Assembly: GCF_029873635.1 (NCBI RefSeq)
Contig: NC_080420.1
Location: forward strand, 50,111,457-50,175,456
Source of the DNA: Malania oleifera
Lineage: Eukaryota > Streptophyta > Magnoliopsida > Santalales > Ximeniaceae
Direction: 5' to 3'
DNA: 64,000 bases
Shown here: in pieces, positions 1 to 11,776 of the stretch
Position numbering within the stretch: the first letter of the stretch is position 1
Layout: each line of letters opens with the position of its first letter
Notes under the pieces: generated by a model
Told to the model about the DNA's origin: nothing
Database searches by the model: none
What the model saw: only the letters and a program-made list of their open reading frames with translations
Translations under genes and position numbers: made by a program

Positions 1-464
1 GTAATATTCAAGAACTCGGGAAAGGCAGAAAGAAAGAATTCAAGTCGTAGGGTAGCCTTAGGGTCGCGATTCATCCCGCCTCAGCTAGTTTCAGCTATTG
101 TAGGCCGGAAAAGATTAATACTGAGTGGTTGTTAGGGGTTTATGCGCTTGTGTGAATGAAAAGAGAGTTCAAGAAGGAATTTAAAAACTTGGGTAACACG
201 CCTGTTAAGTTGTGTAGTGGTAAAGGCTGTGAGGTAACGTAGTTTGTAAAGTTAAGTAATTTTATGTAGTGTAGGTAACGGAGTTTACGGGTTGACAGAA
301 AGGGAGTTAACCAGACAGCGCGCATTACTAGGCTTGCCACCGCCGATAGTCGTAGAGGTAGGTATTAGTTTGAATTAATGGATCTACTTCTAGGTTTGTA
401 TTGCGCCGATTTTAAACAAAGTACGACCGGATGGCTGGCCAGCGAGTGAGGTTAACAGAGGTTG
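1..464. other. Unassigned decayed repeat DNA
   Basis: No gene is recognised here. The stretch runs directly into the degenerate gypsy reverse transcriptase that becomes readable near 465, so it is probably the decayed protease/linker part of the same element. That is inferred from position only. Confidence 0.35.
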
Positions 465-1039
465 AAGAACCAGTTGCAAGGATCCTTTCTTGATAGGGGT
501 TTCAACAACATAGTGTATCTCAGTTTTGAGGAGGAGAAGCCTCCAGTCTTATTTGTGAAAAAAAGAAAGAAGGAGTGGGGACTTTGAGGGAGGGAGGGGA
601 CTTGAGGATGTGTATAAATTATAGGGGAAAATTAATAAGTGACATCAAAAAACAAGTATCCTTTACCCCGTCTAACAATGATTTATTCTTGACCAGCTCC
701 GGGTACATGGGGGGTAGTCGAAGGGATCGACCTTAGATCCGGGTGGTTACCATCAGGGATAAAAGTGGAAAGCAACGACGTCTCTCGAAGACGGCCTTCA
801 AGGGACCAAAAGGTACGAGCATTACAAGTTTCTTTGTTATGCCTTGTTTATTTTGACGAATGCTCCTTGTGGGTATTTATGGACTTGATGGAACAAAGTC
901 TTTCCACCAATACTTATAGACTAGTTTTTGTTGTTTATTGATGATTGTATTGGTTCTATTCGGGGAGTTATAGAGGAGCATGAGACGCACTGAGGCAGTT
1001 TTGCAACAATTCAGGAAAAGAAGTTGTACGCCAAGTTTA

Positions 1040-1380
1040 GTATAAGGGGGGAAGAGGGAGGGAGGAAGCGAATGGGGGGAGAGAGTCTTGAGGGGCTTAG
1101 GGGGAACGGGAGAAGGGGAGGGAGAGGGAGTACAGGAGACAAGAGTGAGGAGGGAGGGCGGAGGCGATGGGAGAGGATGGGGGAGGGAGGAAGTAGGGAA
1201 TATGTGAAGGAGAGTGAAGTGGAGGATAGTTGTAGTAAGTAAGTAGTAGTAGTAGTAGTAGTTAGTGAATGAGTAGTTTGAATTAGTAGGGGTGAGTAGT
1301 AGGTGAGTAGTGAGTAAGTTAGTAGTGAATTGATAGTGTAGTATTGAAGAAGTAGAGTATAGTGAAAGTAGTGAATTGGT
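1040..1380. repeat. Purine-rich G-run tract merging into TAG-type microsatellite
   Basis: The plus strand of 1040-1240 is almost entirely G and A with many GGG/GGGG runs. It passes at 1229-1262 into (TAG)n and then into irregular GTAG/GAGTAG repeats up to about 1380. It sits where the gypsy RT should continue into its thumb region, so it looks like an expansion or insertion within the dead pol. Confidence 0.6.
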
Positions 1381-2605
1381 CCCTCGCTTTGGGCTAAACC
1401 AAGAAATGTCCAGGAGATCAGGAGTTTAGTTTCTTGGGGATAGATGGCTATATTATTATTACCGTAGTTCGTTTTTTGGCTATTACCGTTCGTTTCGTAG
1501 AGGGATTCTCAGCTTTGTCAGGGACCTTTGAAATGACTGATGAGAAAGAAAAAATGTCAAGATTTGGAGTGGGTGGGACGATAGTGTGAGCCAGAGTTTA
1601 CAAGAACTGAAGCAAAGGATTAGTCACAGCACCAGTTATTGGTTATATTCAATCAGGGGTTGCGGGGGAGGTTATTGTCATACAGTTGATGCGTTCCTTG
1701 AAGGACTTGGCTATGTATTGAGTGCAGCCTGACAGGGTAGTGCGTATGGTTAGGGAACGTTTAAAAAGAAAGAATATGAAAAGGAGAAACTACCCTATAC
1801 ACATGATCTTGAATTAGCTTGCAATGGGCACGCATTGAACATTTGGAAGAAGGAGGCATACCTATACGGTGAGCAGTGTTTGTGAGATTTTTCTCCGACC
1901 ACAAGGGCTTTAAAGTATTTATTACGCAGAAGGAACTGAATATGAGCCACGCGAAGGTGGTTGGAGGATGATTTTAAAGATGATTAAGGATTTTGATTGT
2001 ACATCAGTTAGTATCACCCAGCGCGGAAAGCAAATGTGGTAGTGATGCGATTTGTGGAGCAGCAAAGAAATTAGGGAAACCAGTTGTGTTGGCGGCCGTA
2101 TGGAGGGCGAGGGCCCGACGGCGATGGAATGTGGAGGGCGGCCACGAGCGATGGAGGAGAGAGAGATCCAGTAATAGTATCTGATCCTGATGAATCTGGA
2201 GGGAAGAGAATCGGGAGAGACTCGGCATAGAGTTGGTAGGAGAGTGTTTAGAGGATAGAGAGTTTAGAGAATGTGATCCCCTAGTGTGTATTTCCAGCCT
2301 AGTAGTTACAGCACCTTCTCCCTACTTTGCAGAAGAAAGAGAAGAATTTTAATTAAAAGCCACTCAAACAGGAAAGACCCAAAAAACTTAGCAGAGGTGA
2401 TTAGTGATAGACAGAGTTACGAGTAGGTCAGAGGGAGGGAAGTCAGTATTACCGACTGACGGAAACAGAGCTTTGTGGTTATGTTCCAGATATGCAATTC
2501 GACTGATTATAGAGATCAGAAAAAAGACCATTGTAGAGGACGCTCACAGATCTTTGTATACAGTTAATTCGGGAAGAGGCCTAGGGGGGTGGGGGGAAAG
2601 ATAGG

Positions 2606-2935
2606 CCGGTCTTCCTGCTCTTTCTTCTTCTCGGCCTTCTATCATTTTCCTCTTTTGTTTCCTCTTTCTCTGCTTTGTTACCTTGTTAACGCTCGTCTTC
2701 CCTCTTCATACGCATGAAGGAGGAAGATTGGGAAAGAGAGGGAGAGGAGGCCTTGCACGAAGGCTGGGGGGTTAGTGGAGGGGATTCTCTAGGAAGAGAG
2801 ATAAGAGAGAGCAGACGGAAGGCGAGTAGGGACGTAGGGGAGACAAACGGGGGGAAGGAAATAGGTAAAGGCGTCAATTTAGCACCAAAGGCTGGTAGGG
2901 CCAGTGGTAGTTTTAGTAGTTAAGGTTGCAGTAGT
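2606..2935. repeat. Pyrimidine tract followed by purine tract
   Basis: About 100 bases rich in C and T on the plus strand (2606-2705) are followed at once by about 220 bases rich in G and A (2714-2935). No pol homology is readable across it. It is low-complexity sequence inside the decayed gypsy pol. Confidence 0.5.
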
Positions 2936-4486
2936 CGTTATTTATCCCAAAGCAAAGTCGAAGTGGGATCATATATTGGGATCATAGTGGGGACATATAT
3001 CATGGACTTGTGTCAGGACTGCCGACGCGCCTTACATTGCCCCCAAAATGTCATCTAGGTGATTGTTGACGTTTTTTTTTCTTTGACTAAGAGCCGCCCA
3101 CTTAACCTATCAGATCAAGCTATCCCCTCAGCGTTTTTTAGCAGAGATTGAGGGGAGGAGATAGTCTTGAGGGAGGGATGATGGGGTAGGGTGAAAGTAG
3201 GCACAGTATTGCTGAGGGGTTGACAGTATGTAGTTATTTTGCCAGAAGATATTCCGAAGACGCCGGGGGTGAAGGCAGTTGAGGAGGAGGAGGCAGGAGG
3301 AGCGGCTGTGACAGTTATTTGACAGTATGGAGGTGAAGTATTAGTATTGTGCCAAGAGTGTGGGGATGCCAAGAGTGATTTGCGTCAAATCGAGACCCGT
3401 GTTTTACATCACGTTTTTAGAAGAGTCTATAGGAAGCTTTAGGGTCTTAGCTATCTTTCAACATGGCATTCCACCCTCAGTCAGACGGGCAGACTGAGAG
3501 GACGATACAGACATTAGAGGATATGCTTCGTGCGTGTGTATTAGACTTTGGGGGTAGTTGGACTCAGTTCATGCCACTGGTAGAATTTGTGTATAATAAT
3601 AGTTATCAAACCAGTATTGGCATGGCACCGTTTGAGGCTTTATACAATAGGAGATGTCGTTCTCCTTTATTTTGGGATTAAGTGGGTGAGTAGCGAGTAG
3701 TGGGGCCAGAGCTTATGCAGCAAGCGCGTGATAAGGTTCAGCTAATCAGAGACAGGATCAGTGCAGCTCAGAGTCGATAGAAAAGTTATGCTGATAATTG
3801 CCACAGGAATCTAGAATTTGATGTGGGTAATCATGTGTTTTTGAAGATAGCTTCTTTTGAAAGGGGTTATGCGATTTAGGAAGAAGGGTAAACTTAGTCC
3901 TAAGTTTATCGGTTCATTTGAGATTCTAGATAAAGTGGGGTCGGTAGCCTACAGGCTAGCTTTACCATCTGTATTGTCCAGGATCCACGACGTATTGCAT
4001 GTTGCTATGTTGAGGAAATACATCCCAGATCCTTTTCATATCATCAGTTATGATGAATTAGAACTTAGTGATTCACTAGTGTATGAGGAGGTACCAGTAC
4101 AAATTGTGAATAGAAAAGTACAGGAGCTACGTAACAAAAAGATTCCTTAGATAAAAGTTTTGTGGAGGAATTATGCTATTGAAGAGGCTTCTTGGGAATC
4201 TGAGGAACAGATGAAGCAGAGGTATCTGCATTTATTCCAAGAAGTTTGATTGGGTAAAATGTAAATAGTTAGGTAGTATTTATTTTGCAGGTACATAATG
4301 GTTTAATTAGTGTAGTATTTTAGTTTTGGGAGAATTTTTCTTTTGTATATGTAATCTCCCAGGACTCGGAATGTAACCACGGTATTCCTCCGCCATAAGT
4401 GAGGGTAAGTAATAAGATGAGTAGACCCTTTTCTTGTTAAGGGATAACAAGTTACGTGAACAGTAAATTTCTAGGACAAAATTTTC

Positions 4487-4500
4487 TAAGGAGGGGAGAA
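4487..4500 (+). other. Polypurine tract of the gypsy element
   Basis: The purine run AAGGAGGGGAGAA lies directly before the LTR start TGTAACGACC. This is the expected primer site for plus-strand DNA synthesis and fixes the LTR boundary at 4501. Confidence 0.8.
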
Positions 4501-4618
4501 TGTAACGACCCGAATAATAATGGGATTTAAATAATAAAGAGGAAGAGAAGATAGTAACAAAAGGAGGAAGTCAATGACATTGCACTTGGGAAGGATTAAT
4601 CTAGGGGAATCATCAAGG

Positions 4619-4776
4619 CTTCGTCAACAAATACAGGGGATTCGTCGATGAAGAAATACCGAGAGAGGTTTGAGCCGACTGAATTTCGTCGACAAAGACT
4701 GAATTTCGTCGACGAAATTATTGAAGGATTCGTCAACGAATGATGTGGCTCGTCGACGAATCTAGTTCTATAAATA
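4619..4776 (+). promoter_or_regulatory. Six palindromic iterons (TTCGTCGACGAA type) plus TATA box
   Basis: Copies or near-copies of TTCGTCGACGAA begin near 4619, 4641, 4685, 4705, 4729 and 4749. The copy at 4705 is a perfect palindrome, and the others differ mostly by G/A or C/T changes in the core. CTATAAATA at 4768-4776 follows directly. The position upstream of the presumed LTR promoter suggests transcription-factor or silencing-factor binding; the function is inferred. Confidence 0.65.
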
Positions 4777-5405
4777 CTAAAAATCTGAATTTTTGTTGCT
4801 TCATAACTAAGCAACTCATTCTCTCTCTCTCCCCTTCGGTTCTTTCTCTCCCTTTCATCGATTTTGGGCCAGATCTTTGCTATCGACAACCCAAAGTCAC
4901 CATGACACTCCTAGGGAAGTTCTCTCCAAATCTATCGGAGCGGATCGTTGGTGAAAGCAAGGTGGAAACCATCCCAAATCCAAGATAAGGCTTTCTACTC
5001 AATATTTGGATTTTTGACAGTTGAGGAAAGTGTTATATGATTAGAAATACTGAACTTTAGTTTTGGGAAATATTGTTTCCAGGGTGTTGAGTTGAGAACC
5101 CTGCGGGTGCGAGGCAGATTTTCTTAGGGGCTTTTCAAGAATCAGGTAAAGGGATAAACTAAGTTAGTTCTTTTTGAGAAATTGTATGTATATAAATATA
5201 GCATTTGATTTCAGGAAAATAAGTACATTTATATATGATTTATATTTGGGAAAATACTGTTGAAAATGATCGTATGTTGAATATGCGAAAAATCTGTTAG
5301 TGTGGCATGAGTATAAAATGTTATGAAATACTGTTATTTGGGAATATGATTATGATACAGATTTTTATAATGGAAAATTGGTGAACGAGCAAACATTTTT
5401 ATATA

Positions 5406-5655
5406 TTTTGCCGGCATATGGGCCGTGCTATACGTATGATTTGCTAGCGTAGGGCTGAGCTATGTATGTGATTTGTCGACGTACGGGCCGTCGTATGGAT
5501 GTGATTTGCCAGCGTACGGGCTGTGCAATGATTTGCCGACGTACGGGCCATGCTATGGATGAGATTTTCCAGCGTACGAGCTATGCTATGATTTGCCGGC
5601 GTACGAGCCGAGCTATGGTAAAATGTGAAATACCGGTATACGGGCCGATGATTTT
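5406..5655 (+). repeat. Imperfect minisatellite in gypsy LTR 'A'
   Basis: About eight diverged units of 25-40 bp repeat the theme GATTTGCCGGCGTACGGGCC followed by a GCTATG-like end. The region lies downstream of the TATA box, in the presumed transcribed part of the LTR. Confidence 0.7.
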
Positions 5656-6642
5656 TATGATATATGTATATATGAAAAATGATATGATTGATTTGACAAT
5701 TAATGATATGAAATATCCATGTATCACAGTTTCAGTATATGTTATATGGTATCAGAACCTGACTAGCTTGGTCTAGGCTAACACTTGCACGATACCGTTG
5801 CTATGTGTCCATGGTCTTCGTGATCATGATATCTGTGTTAATGCCTCTATACGGAGTGGTGTGAGATTGGATGGTCGATGTGGTTTTTAAGAAGTATGTG
5901 ATCTCCCCTAGTGTACGGACCAAGTCGGGCAGACCCATCGGACTTACAGACTATACTTTTGACTTGGCAGTGGTCGGCCAACCATTGTCAAGTCCTGCCT
6001 TCGGGCCACACAACCCAGTCATGTGGGGGTAATACATGACAACAACCAGCTAACCTACCAGGGATGTTTTTGTATTATCATTATATGAGATTAAATATGT
6101 TTTTGAAAATGTAGTATGTTCTACCATGATTTGATGATATATATGTTTTCCCAAATACATAACAGTTACTGAATATGTTCTATATGATTTATGTATGACA
6201 CGGAATACTCATGTTGCCACACATTGTTATTAGTTTATTTCCCTTACTGAGAGGTGTCTCACCCCAAAATTTTATTAACTTTTTAGGAGTCCCTAATAGG
6301 AGAGCGGGTAAAGCCCCGCTGATCTAGTACGGTAGATCTGCCCTTTTTGGAGGATAATTTTTGTAGGGAGAGTTAGATTTTGTGGGAAATGTCCCTAGAT
6401 CTTATTTTTGGGTTGTATATATAAAAATACAGTGGTTATAGTGACTTTGGTATTTATAGTAATGTGATGGATGTTTCTGTATTTATTATATTGTGGTTGT
6501 ATGTTTCCTGCTGCTTAGGCTTCCGTTATATGTTCTGATTTATCCCTGGTACCCACGGGTCCAGGTGGATTATGATCTGCTGAGATTTGTGATATTGATT
6601 TATAAATAAATAAATGTGGAAATTTAGCAGGTCGTCACAGTG

Positions 6643-6655
6643 TGGTATCAGAGCC
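6643..6655 (+). other. Primer binding site (initiator tRNA-Met type)
   Basis: TGGTATCAGAGCC begins three bases after the LTR end. It matches the common plant LTR-element primer site complementary to the 3' end of initiator tRNA-Met. Confidence 0.8.
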
Positions 6656-6918
6656 TAGGTTGCTAGGTTCTGTAGACTTTAGAATGCAGCGGAAACAATA
6701 CTAGAGTTTAGGAAATGATTTAAGGTTGTTCTATAGTCTAGAGACAGGATTTCCGTGGTAGTTTCTGTGTTTTTTCTAGGGTGACAATTTCAGGAAAATC
6801 ATAGCAAGCTATTGTCGGGTTATGTTCCTAGAATGTAGGAGTGGGGATTAGAAATGAGTTAGAAATGTTGAGATAAGTGGTGAGGATAGGATTACTGAGT
6901 TGTGTTTGTTGTTTCAGG

Positions 6919-7888
6919 ATGGATCCGAAAGGAAGTAGTGCCCATGCGAGTGGCAGTGATGGAGCAGGACCATCAGGTGTAGCTGGAACCGACTCTGATG
7001 CGGTATTACGTAGCGTGGCTCAGCAGGTTATGGCTGAGATCTCTAGGAGCTCGAGGGAGCAAAGTGGTCCATCTGCAGGCCATGGGTGCATTATAGAAAA
7101 GTTTACGAAGATGAATCCTCCGGCGTTCTCAAGTGGAGTTAATCCTGCAGCCGCCAAGAACTGGATGTAGAAGACTGAGAAGGTCTTGGCCGTGTTACAA
7201 TGTACTGAGGAACAGAGGGTCCTCTTCGCAACCTATAGATTGACGGAAGAGACTAAGAGGTGGTGGACTGCGGTGAGACTATTGGAGCAGCAGAGGGTGA
7301 CTCTGATAGCTATGACATGGGACCAGTTAAAAGAATTGTTCTTCGATAGATATTTTCCAGCTACTGTCAAGGAGGCTAAAGTAGAAGAGTTCTTGAGTCT
7401 GAAGCAAGGATAGCTATCCATTCATTAGTATGCGGTGCATTTCATTGAGCTCTCTTGCTTTGCCCCGTATATTGTTTTTGATGAAGTGAAGAAGGCGAGG
7501 TAGTTTGAGAGAGGCTTGAGGCAGAGCATATTCAAGCAGTTGGTGGTGCTGCAGATCCAGGACTTTGCTAAGTTAGTCGACAGGGCTGCTTTGGCAGATA
7601 TTGGTGAGCGTCTAGATGCAGAGGAATAAGGACAGAGGAAGAGATCTGCATCTACTGGCTACCAGCAGGGTCATAGACCGGGCTAGTGGAGGAGAGGTAA
7701 CCATGGCCAAGGGCGGAGACAGGATACAGGAGGACACGAGGTGCTGGCAGGGCAGGGTCCTCCAGTCTGTCAGACTTGTGGTAGGAGGCACTGGGGAGAG
7801 TGTCGAGCTGGTGGTGTGGTGTGCTATGGCTGCAGTAGATCGGGGCATATGGTGTGAGACTACCCTACCCCACCAGATGCAGTTCTAG
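6919..7888 (+). pseudogene. Gypsy gag, decayed and cut off at its 3' end
   Basis: The ATG at 6919 follows a leader of about 260 bp after the primer site. The product begins MDPKGSS, has a low-complexity N-terminus, then a retrotransposon Gag core with [25 protein letters not shown] and WDQLKELFFDRYFP. A zinc-knuckle region (VCYGCSRSGHMV) is readable near 7828-7860. In-frame TAG codons occur at 7168 and after KQG near 7411, with more following. Just after the knuckle the sequence jumps into the middle of an LTR at about 7889, so protease and all of pol are deleted. It cannot encode a working Gag. Confidence 0.8.
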
Positions 7889-8751
7889 CACTTGCACGAT
7901 ACCATTGCTATGTGTCCATGGTCTTTGTGATCATGATATCTGTGTTAACGCCACTGTACGGAGTGGTGTGAGATTAGATGGTCGATGTGGTTTTTAAGAA
8001 GTGTGTGATCGCCCCTAGTATACGGACTAGGTCAGGAAGACCCATCGGACTTACAGACTGTACTTTTGACTTGGCAGTGGTTGGCCAACCATTGTCAGGT
8101 CCCGCCTTCGGGCCACACAACTCAGTCATGTGGGGGTAATACATGACAACAACCAACTAACCTACCAGGGATGTTTTTGTATTATCATTATATGAGATGA
8201 AATATGTTTATGAAAATGTAGTATGTTCTACCATGATTTGATGATATATATGTTTTCCTAGATACATAACAGTTACTGAATATGTTCTATATGATTTATG
8301 TATGACACGGAATACTCATGTTGCCACACAATGGTATTAGTTTATTTCCTTTACTGAGAGGTGTCTCACTCCAAAATTTTATTAACTTTTCAGGAGCCTT
8401 TAATAGGAGAGCGAGTAAAGCCCTGCTGATCTAGTACGATAGATCTACCCTTTTTGGAGGGAAAGTTTTGTAGGGATAGTTAGATTTTGTGGGAAATGTC
8501 CCTAGATCTTATTTTTGGGTTGTATATATAGAAATACAGTGGTTATAGTGACTCTGGTATTTATAGTAATGTGATGGATGTTTCTATATTTATTATATTG
8601 TGGTTGTATGTTTCCTGCTGCTTAGGCTTCCATTATGTGTTCTGATGTATCCCTAGTACCCAGGGGTCCAGGTGGATTATAATCTGCTGAGATTTGTGAT
8701 ATTGATTTATAAAATAAATAAATAAATGTGGAAATTAAGCAGGTCGTCACA
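7889..8751 (+). mobile_element. Partial gypsy LTR 'A' (3' portion)
   Basis: From CACTTGCACGATACC onwards this copy follows 5780-6639 closely to the same end GTCGTCACA. The first 1.3 kb of the LTR, including iterons, TATA box and minisatellite, are missing because of the deletion that joined gag to the LTR. The hairpin TGAGAGGTGTCTCA is kept at 8355-8368. Confidence 0.85.
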
Positions 8752-8905
8752 AACGGCTCTAGCACAGGTTTTCTCTTAACGGTTTCAGGGTGGCCAGAAA
8801 AACTGTCAACAGTTTTCTACGGGGATAGCTTGCCTATAAATATATCTTAGGTCATTTTTTTAGAGAAATCATTCTCTCTCTCTCTCTCTCAACTTCAAAT
8901 CTCTT

Positions 8906-8978
<73 letters not shown>

Positions 8979-10459
8979 GCCTCTTGGTAGGTTCTGGGTG
9001 CTCCACGATTCCTTCCCCCTCCTCCCGACACATAGGTCATCGATCCTCAGCGAATTTGAGCGGCTAGGTTTCAGGATTTTGGAAAGTTTTAGGCAAAACT
9101 TTGAGGAACATGTAAGGGGAGTAAGTTATATAAGTTTTTATTAATTTTGAATTAGTTAGTCTCGAGTATAAAAGTTGTAGATATATAGTATGATTTTCTG
9201 AACGGTTTAGGCCTTTTTCAAAATGATGATTTTGAATATAATTTATATTTGGAAAAAACTGTGTGGCATGAGAATAACCCTTTTATAATTAAATGGTTGT
9301 GAATACTGCTTGTTTGTGGATACTGCTTGTTTGAGAATACTGCCTGGTTGTGGATTCTGTCTAGTTGTAAATACTGTGTGGTGGTGAATAATGTTGTAAA
9401 TGCATTAGATGTGTAATATGGTTCATGTAAATTGCGATATAGTATTGGCAATGGCATGACGAGGTCGTTATATCATTCCTGATATAAATTACCATATAAC
9501 GTTGGTAATGGCATGAAGAGGTCATTATATGGTCATTTACATAAAGGGGGTAAAACATTGGCAGTGGAATAAGGAGTTCGTTTTATCGATTCACTATGAA
9601 CAAGGTTGTGTGTGTGGAATGGTAACCTGTGTGGTTGTGAAGCTTGTGTAGTAACCTGTGTGGTTGTGAATCCTGTGTGGATATGGACCCTATGTGGGTG
9701 TGAATGAAGTGTATAGTATCTTGTGTGGATGTGTGGTATCCTGTGTGGATGTGTTGTGGCATTGTATATGCAGATTCTAGGATATGTTAGTGTTGATTGT
9801 GTGTGAGCTTATTTACCTAGATTTAATTGCATAAATAAATAGGGCAAAGCAAAACTCTCCACCCGAGGGCTTACTGTGTAAGGTAAGTGCCCTGATAAGT
9901 ATCAATTGTAACCACACCATAATAATAGGGGAAGGTTACAAATGGTATTAGAGCATAGGGAAGGTACATGTATGGGCATGAAATCTTCCTTATGCTCAAA
10001 AACTTTCGTTGGTAAATATTTATGTATGTGTGCGCGGATATGCATATGCATTCTCTAATATGGTGGATTATGAAACAACTATATTTTATATATATTGAAA
10101 CTCATCTGCTATACACTCTCACAGTTTATTCTTTCCTTACTGAGAGGTGTCTCACCCCGGCAATTTATTGACTTTTCAGGTCCTTCAGGTGATCGAGCTT
10201 AGAAAGCTCCGGAGCAGGGTTTAGTTTTTTGTAATTTTGAGAAGTGGGAAGAATAGTTATATGTATAGTTTATGTTTTTATATTTCTCTGGTGATGTAAT
10301 ATGGAGAATTTGTTATACTCCCTTTTGGGTTGTAAATATATAGTACTCTGGCATTTTATTGGAGAATGTTTTAATTATTTCCATTGCGTGAATGGTATTA
10401 GAGATGGTGAATGGTCTCATCACACCCCGGGCCCCACTTGGTGGGTTCAGGGCGTGACA
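8752..10459 (+). mobile_element. Second gypsy LTR fragment ('II')
   Basis: This has the same layout as LTR 'A' but different sequence: a near-palindrome AAAACTGTCAACAGTTTT at about 8797, TATA box CCTATAAATATA near 8832, long (TC)n at 8873-8973, tandem repeats (9290-9780), the hairpin TGAGAGGTGTCTCA at 10141-10154 and an end GGGCGTGACA at 10459. Its own 5' end is missing, so it starts inside the U3 region. The simplest reading is that the Tekay-like copies inserted into it and its first part lies left of the window. Confidence 0.65.
9290..9780 (+). repeat. Short tandem repeats in gypsy LTR 'II'
   Basis: The first part repeats GGTTGTGAATACTGTGTG-like units. The middle (9430-9590) repeats units of roughly 50-60 bp containing TTGGCAATGGCATGA and GAGGTCGTTATAT. 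The last part returns to GTGTGGTTGTGAATCC-like units. Confidence 0.6.
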
Positions 10460-11194
10460 AGGGGAATCGACGGTCGACCAAGGCAAGGCGCATTGGAACC
10501 CTTCGTGGGTTTGGTCGACCATAAGAAAAATTCGATTGACCACTAATGAGGTTCGCTCGACTAAGTCAATTTTGAACTATGAGTTCGGTCGACCAAGTTG
10601 GTGGAAAATGGTACTTTTGAAGTTCGTTCGACCAAGGACAAGTCAAATATTTGACTTCTACTTGTTCGATCGATCGAAGCGTTTATAGCGCAAATTGGTC
10701 GGTCGACCGAGGCTTAGTCAAACATTGAATTTCTAGCCAACAATTTGTTCTATCGACTGGGCTTTTAAATTAAGCCTAAAAATCAGGCGTTGGTGGACCG
10801 AGTTTTTGTAAACTTCGTTTTAGCCCAAATCTTTGACCCTGACCAATTAGTTATTTAAGAAAAAGAGTTTCTGTGAGAAGTGCTGGTCTTTAGGGTCAGT
10901 CTATGACCATCCCGAGCTTATCAACCACATATCATGCATGTTATGCATTATATTACAGACCAAATTATAAACTAAATACAATACAATGAAAAGCATAAGT
11001 CTTCTTCTTTATCTTTGCTCTACTGCTTTCTTGAAATACACCAAATGATGTGAGCTTTTAAGTTCTATTTCGGCTTCCATTTTCCCTTTTCTTATGTGTG
11101 TGTTGAATTATACCCTGTTTAATCACTAAATACACACTTAAGATACATATACTTTGCTAGCATCTAGATAGGAATTGGACTCAAAAAGTCAACA
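10460..11194 (-). mobile_element. Left-hand (3') LTR fragment of minus-strand Copia-type element 'B'
   Basis: The segment matches 31240-31998 in the same orientation. Read on the minus strand it starts TGTTGACTTTTTGAGTCC at 11194, directly after a polypurine tract (complement of 11195-11212), so it is the 3' LTR of B. Only the first 735 bp remain because the gypsy LTR ending at 10459 abuts it. It keeps a run of GGTCGACC-type iterons between about 10462 and 10760. Confidence 0.75.
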
Positions 11195-11717
11195 ATCTCC
11201 TCCTTTTTGATGATGACAAACGCATCATAGCAAAATGGGACAAGCCTGAAAAGGCTCCCCCTAAGAATATGCATAAATTAAATTTAACCAATATAGCACA
11301 CGCATATTAACGAAAGAAGACAATTCAAAATATTTGCATTCAGTTTTAGCAATAAGGCATAAATACAGACACGCATGCAACATAGATAATTACCCCATTT
11401 AGAATATCGACCTTAAAAAAAATTCTATCTTTTGGTCAAACATTTTGCTCATAAAAATTATCCCCCTTTTGACATCAACAAAAAAGGTTAAGTATAAAAA
11501 AGAGAACTCCCCCTTTAAAATTAGTTGCCCCCCTTTTTAACGTTTAAGTGTAGAAAGAAAATTCTCCCCTTTTTATCATATAGTATTTTGGGCATTAAAA
11601 TTATTTCAAAGATATAGCATTTAGACACATAAGCAAGAAAATAAGATATGTCACATGTAAAATCATTTCTTGTCAAATAATAAAAATACATGTAAATAAA
11701 TAAATATATATAAATAA

Positions 11718-11776
<59 letters not shown>

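Larger units (their letters stand above)
465..4249 (+). pseudogene. Degenerate Ty3/gypsy (Tekay/Del-like) pol: RT, RNase H, integrase, chromodomain-type tail
   Basis: Pieces of a gypsy polyprotein appear in the right order but in shifting frames with many stops. Near 465-560 there is an RT N-terminal segment of the QLQ...RGF type followed by LFVKKK. At 735-1045 are DLRSGYHQ-like, FMDLM-like and EEHETH/KLYAKF-like pieces. At 1880-2020 is an RNase H piece (ALKYL, then RRWLE). At 3390-3681 is the integrase end with FHPQSDGQTERTIQTLED. At 3857-4150 is the C-terminal region, and at 4150-4249 the chromodomain-like tail with VLWRNYAIEEASWE. Known family order places this tail just before the polypurine tract and LTR, which follow at 4487 and 4501. 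Long purine-rich tracts interrupt the homology at 1040-1380 and 2700-2935. The gene cannot make a protein. Lineage assignment to Tekay/Del rests on the tail and on the TGTAACGACC LTR start. Confidence 0.8.
4501..6639 (+). mobile_element. Gypsy LTR 'A', complete, 2139 bp
   Basis: It starts with TG after a polypurine tract and ends GTCGTCACA, followed three bases later by a primer binding site. It therefore serves as the 3' LTR of the pol remnant on its left and the 5' LTR of the gag on its right, the signature of a tandem (LTR-sharing) arrangement. Inside, in order, are six palindromic iterons (4619-4761), a TATA box CTATAAATA (4768-4776), an imperfect minisatellite (5406-5655), the hairpin TGAGAGGTGTCTCA (6248-6261) and two further small inverted repeats (about 6303-6345). 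Its 3' part recurs at 7889-8751. Confidence 0.85.

Noticed and set aside
1024..1242. 72-codon Gly/Arg/Glu-rich open frame
   Set aside because: Purine-rich low-complexity DNA gives open frames by composition alone.
9940..9960. Primer binding site (TGGTATTAGAGCAT) marking an LTR end near 9941
   Set aside because: The following 500 bases contain the hairpin and 3' blocks found inside other gypsy LTRs, so the LTR continues to 10459.
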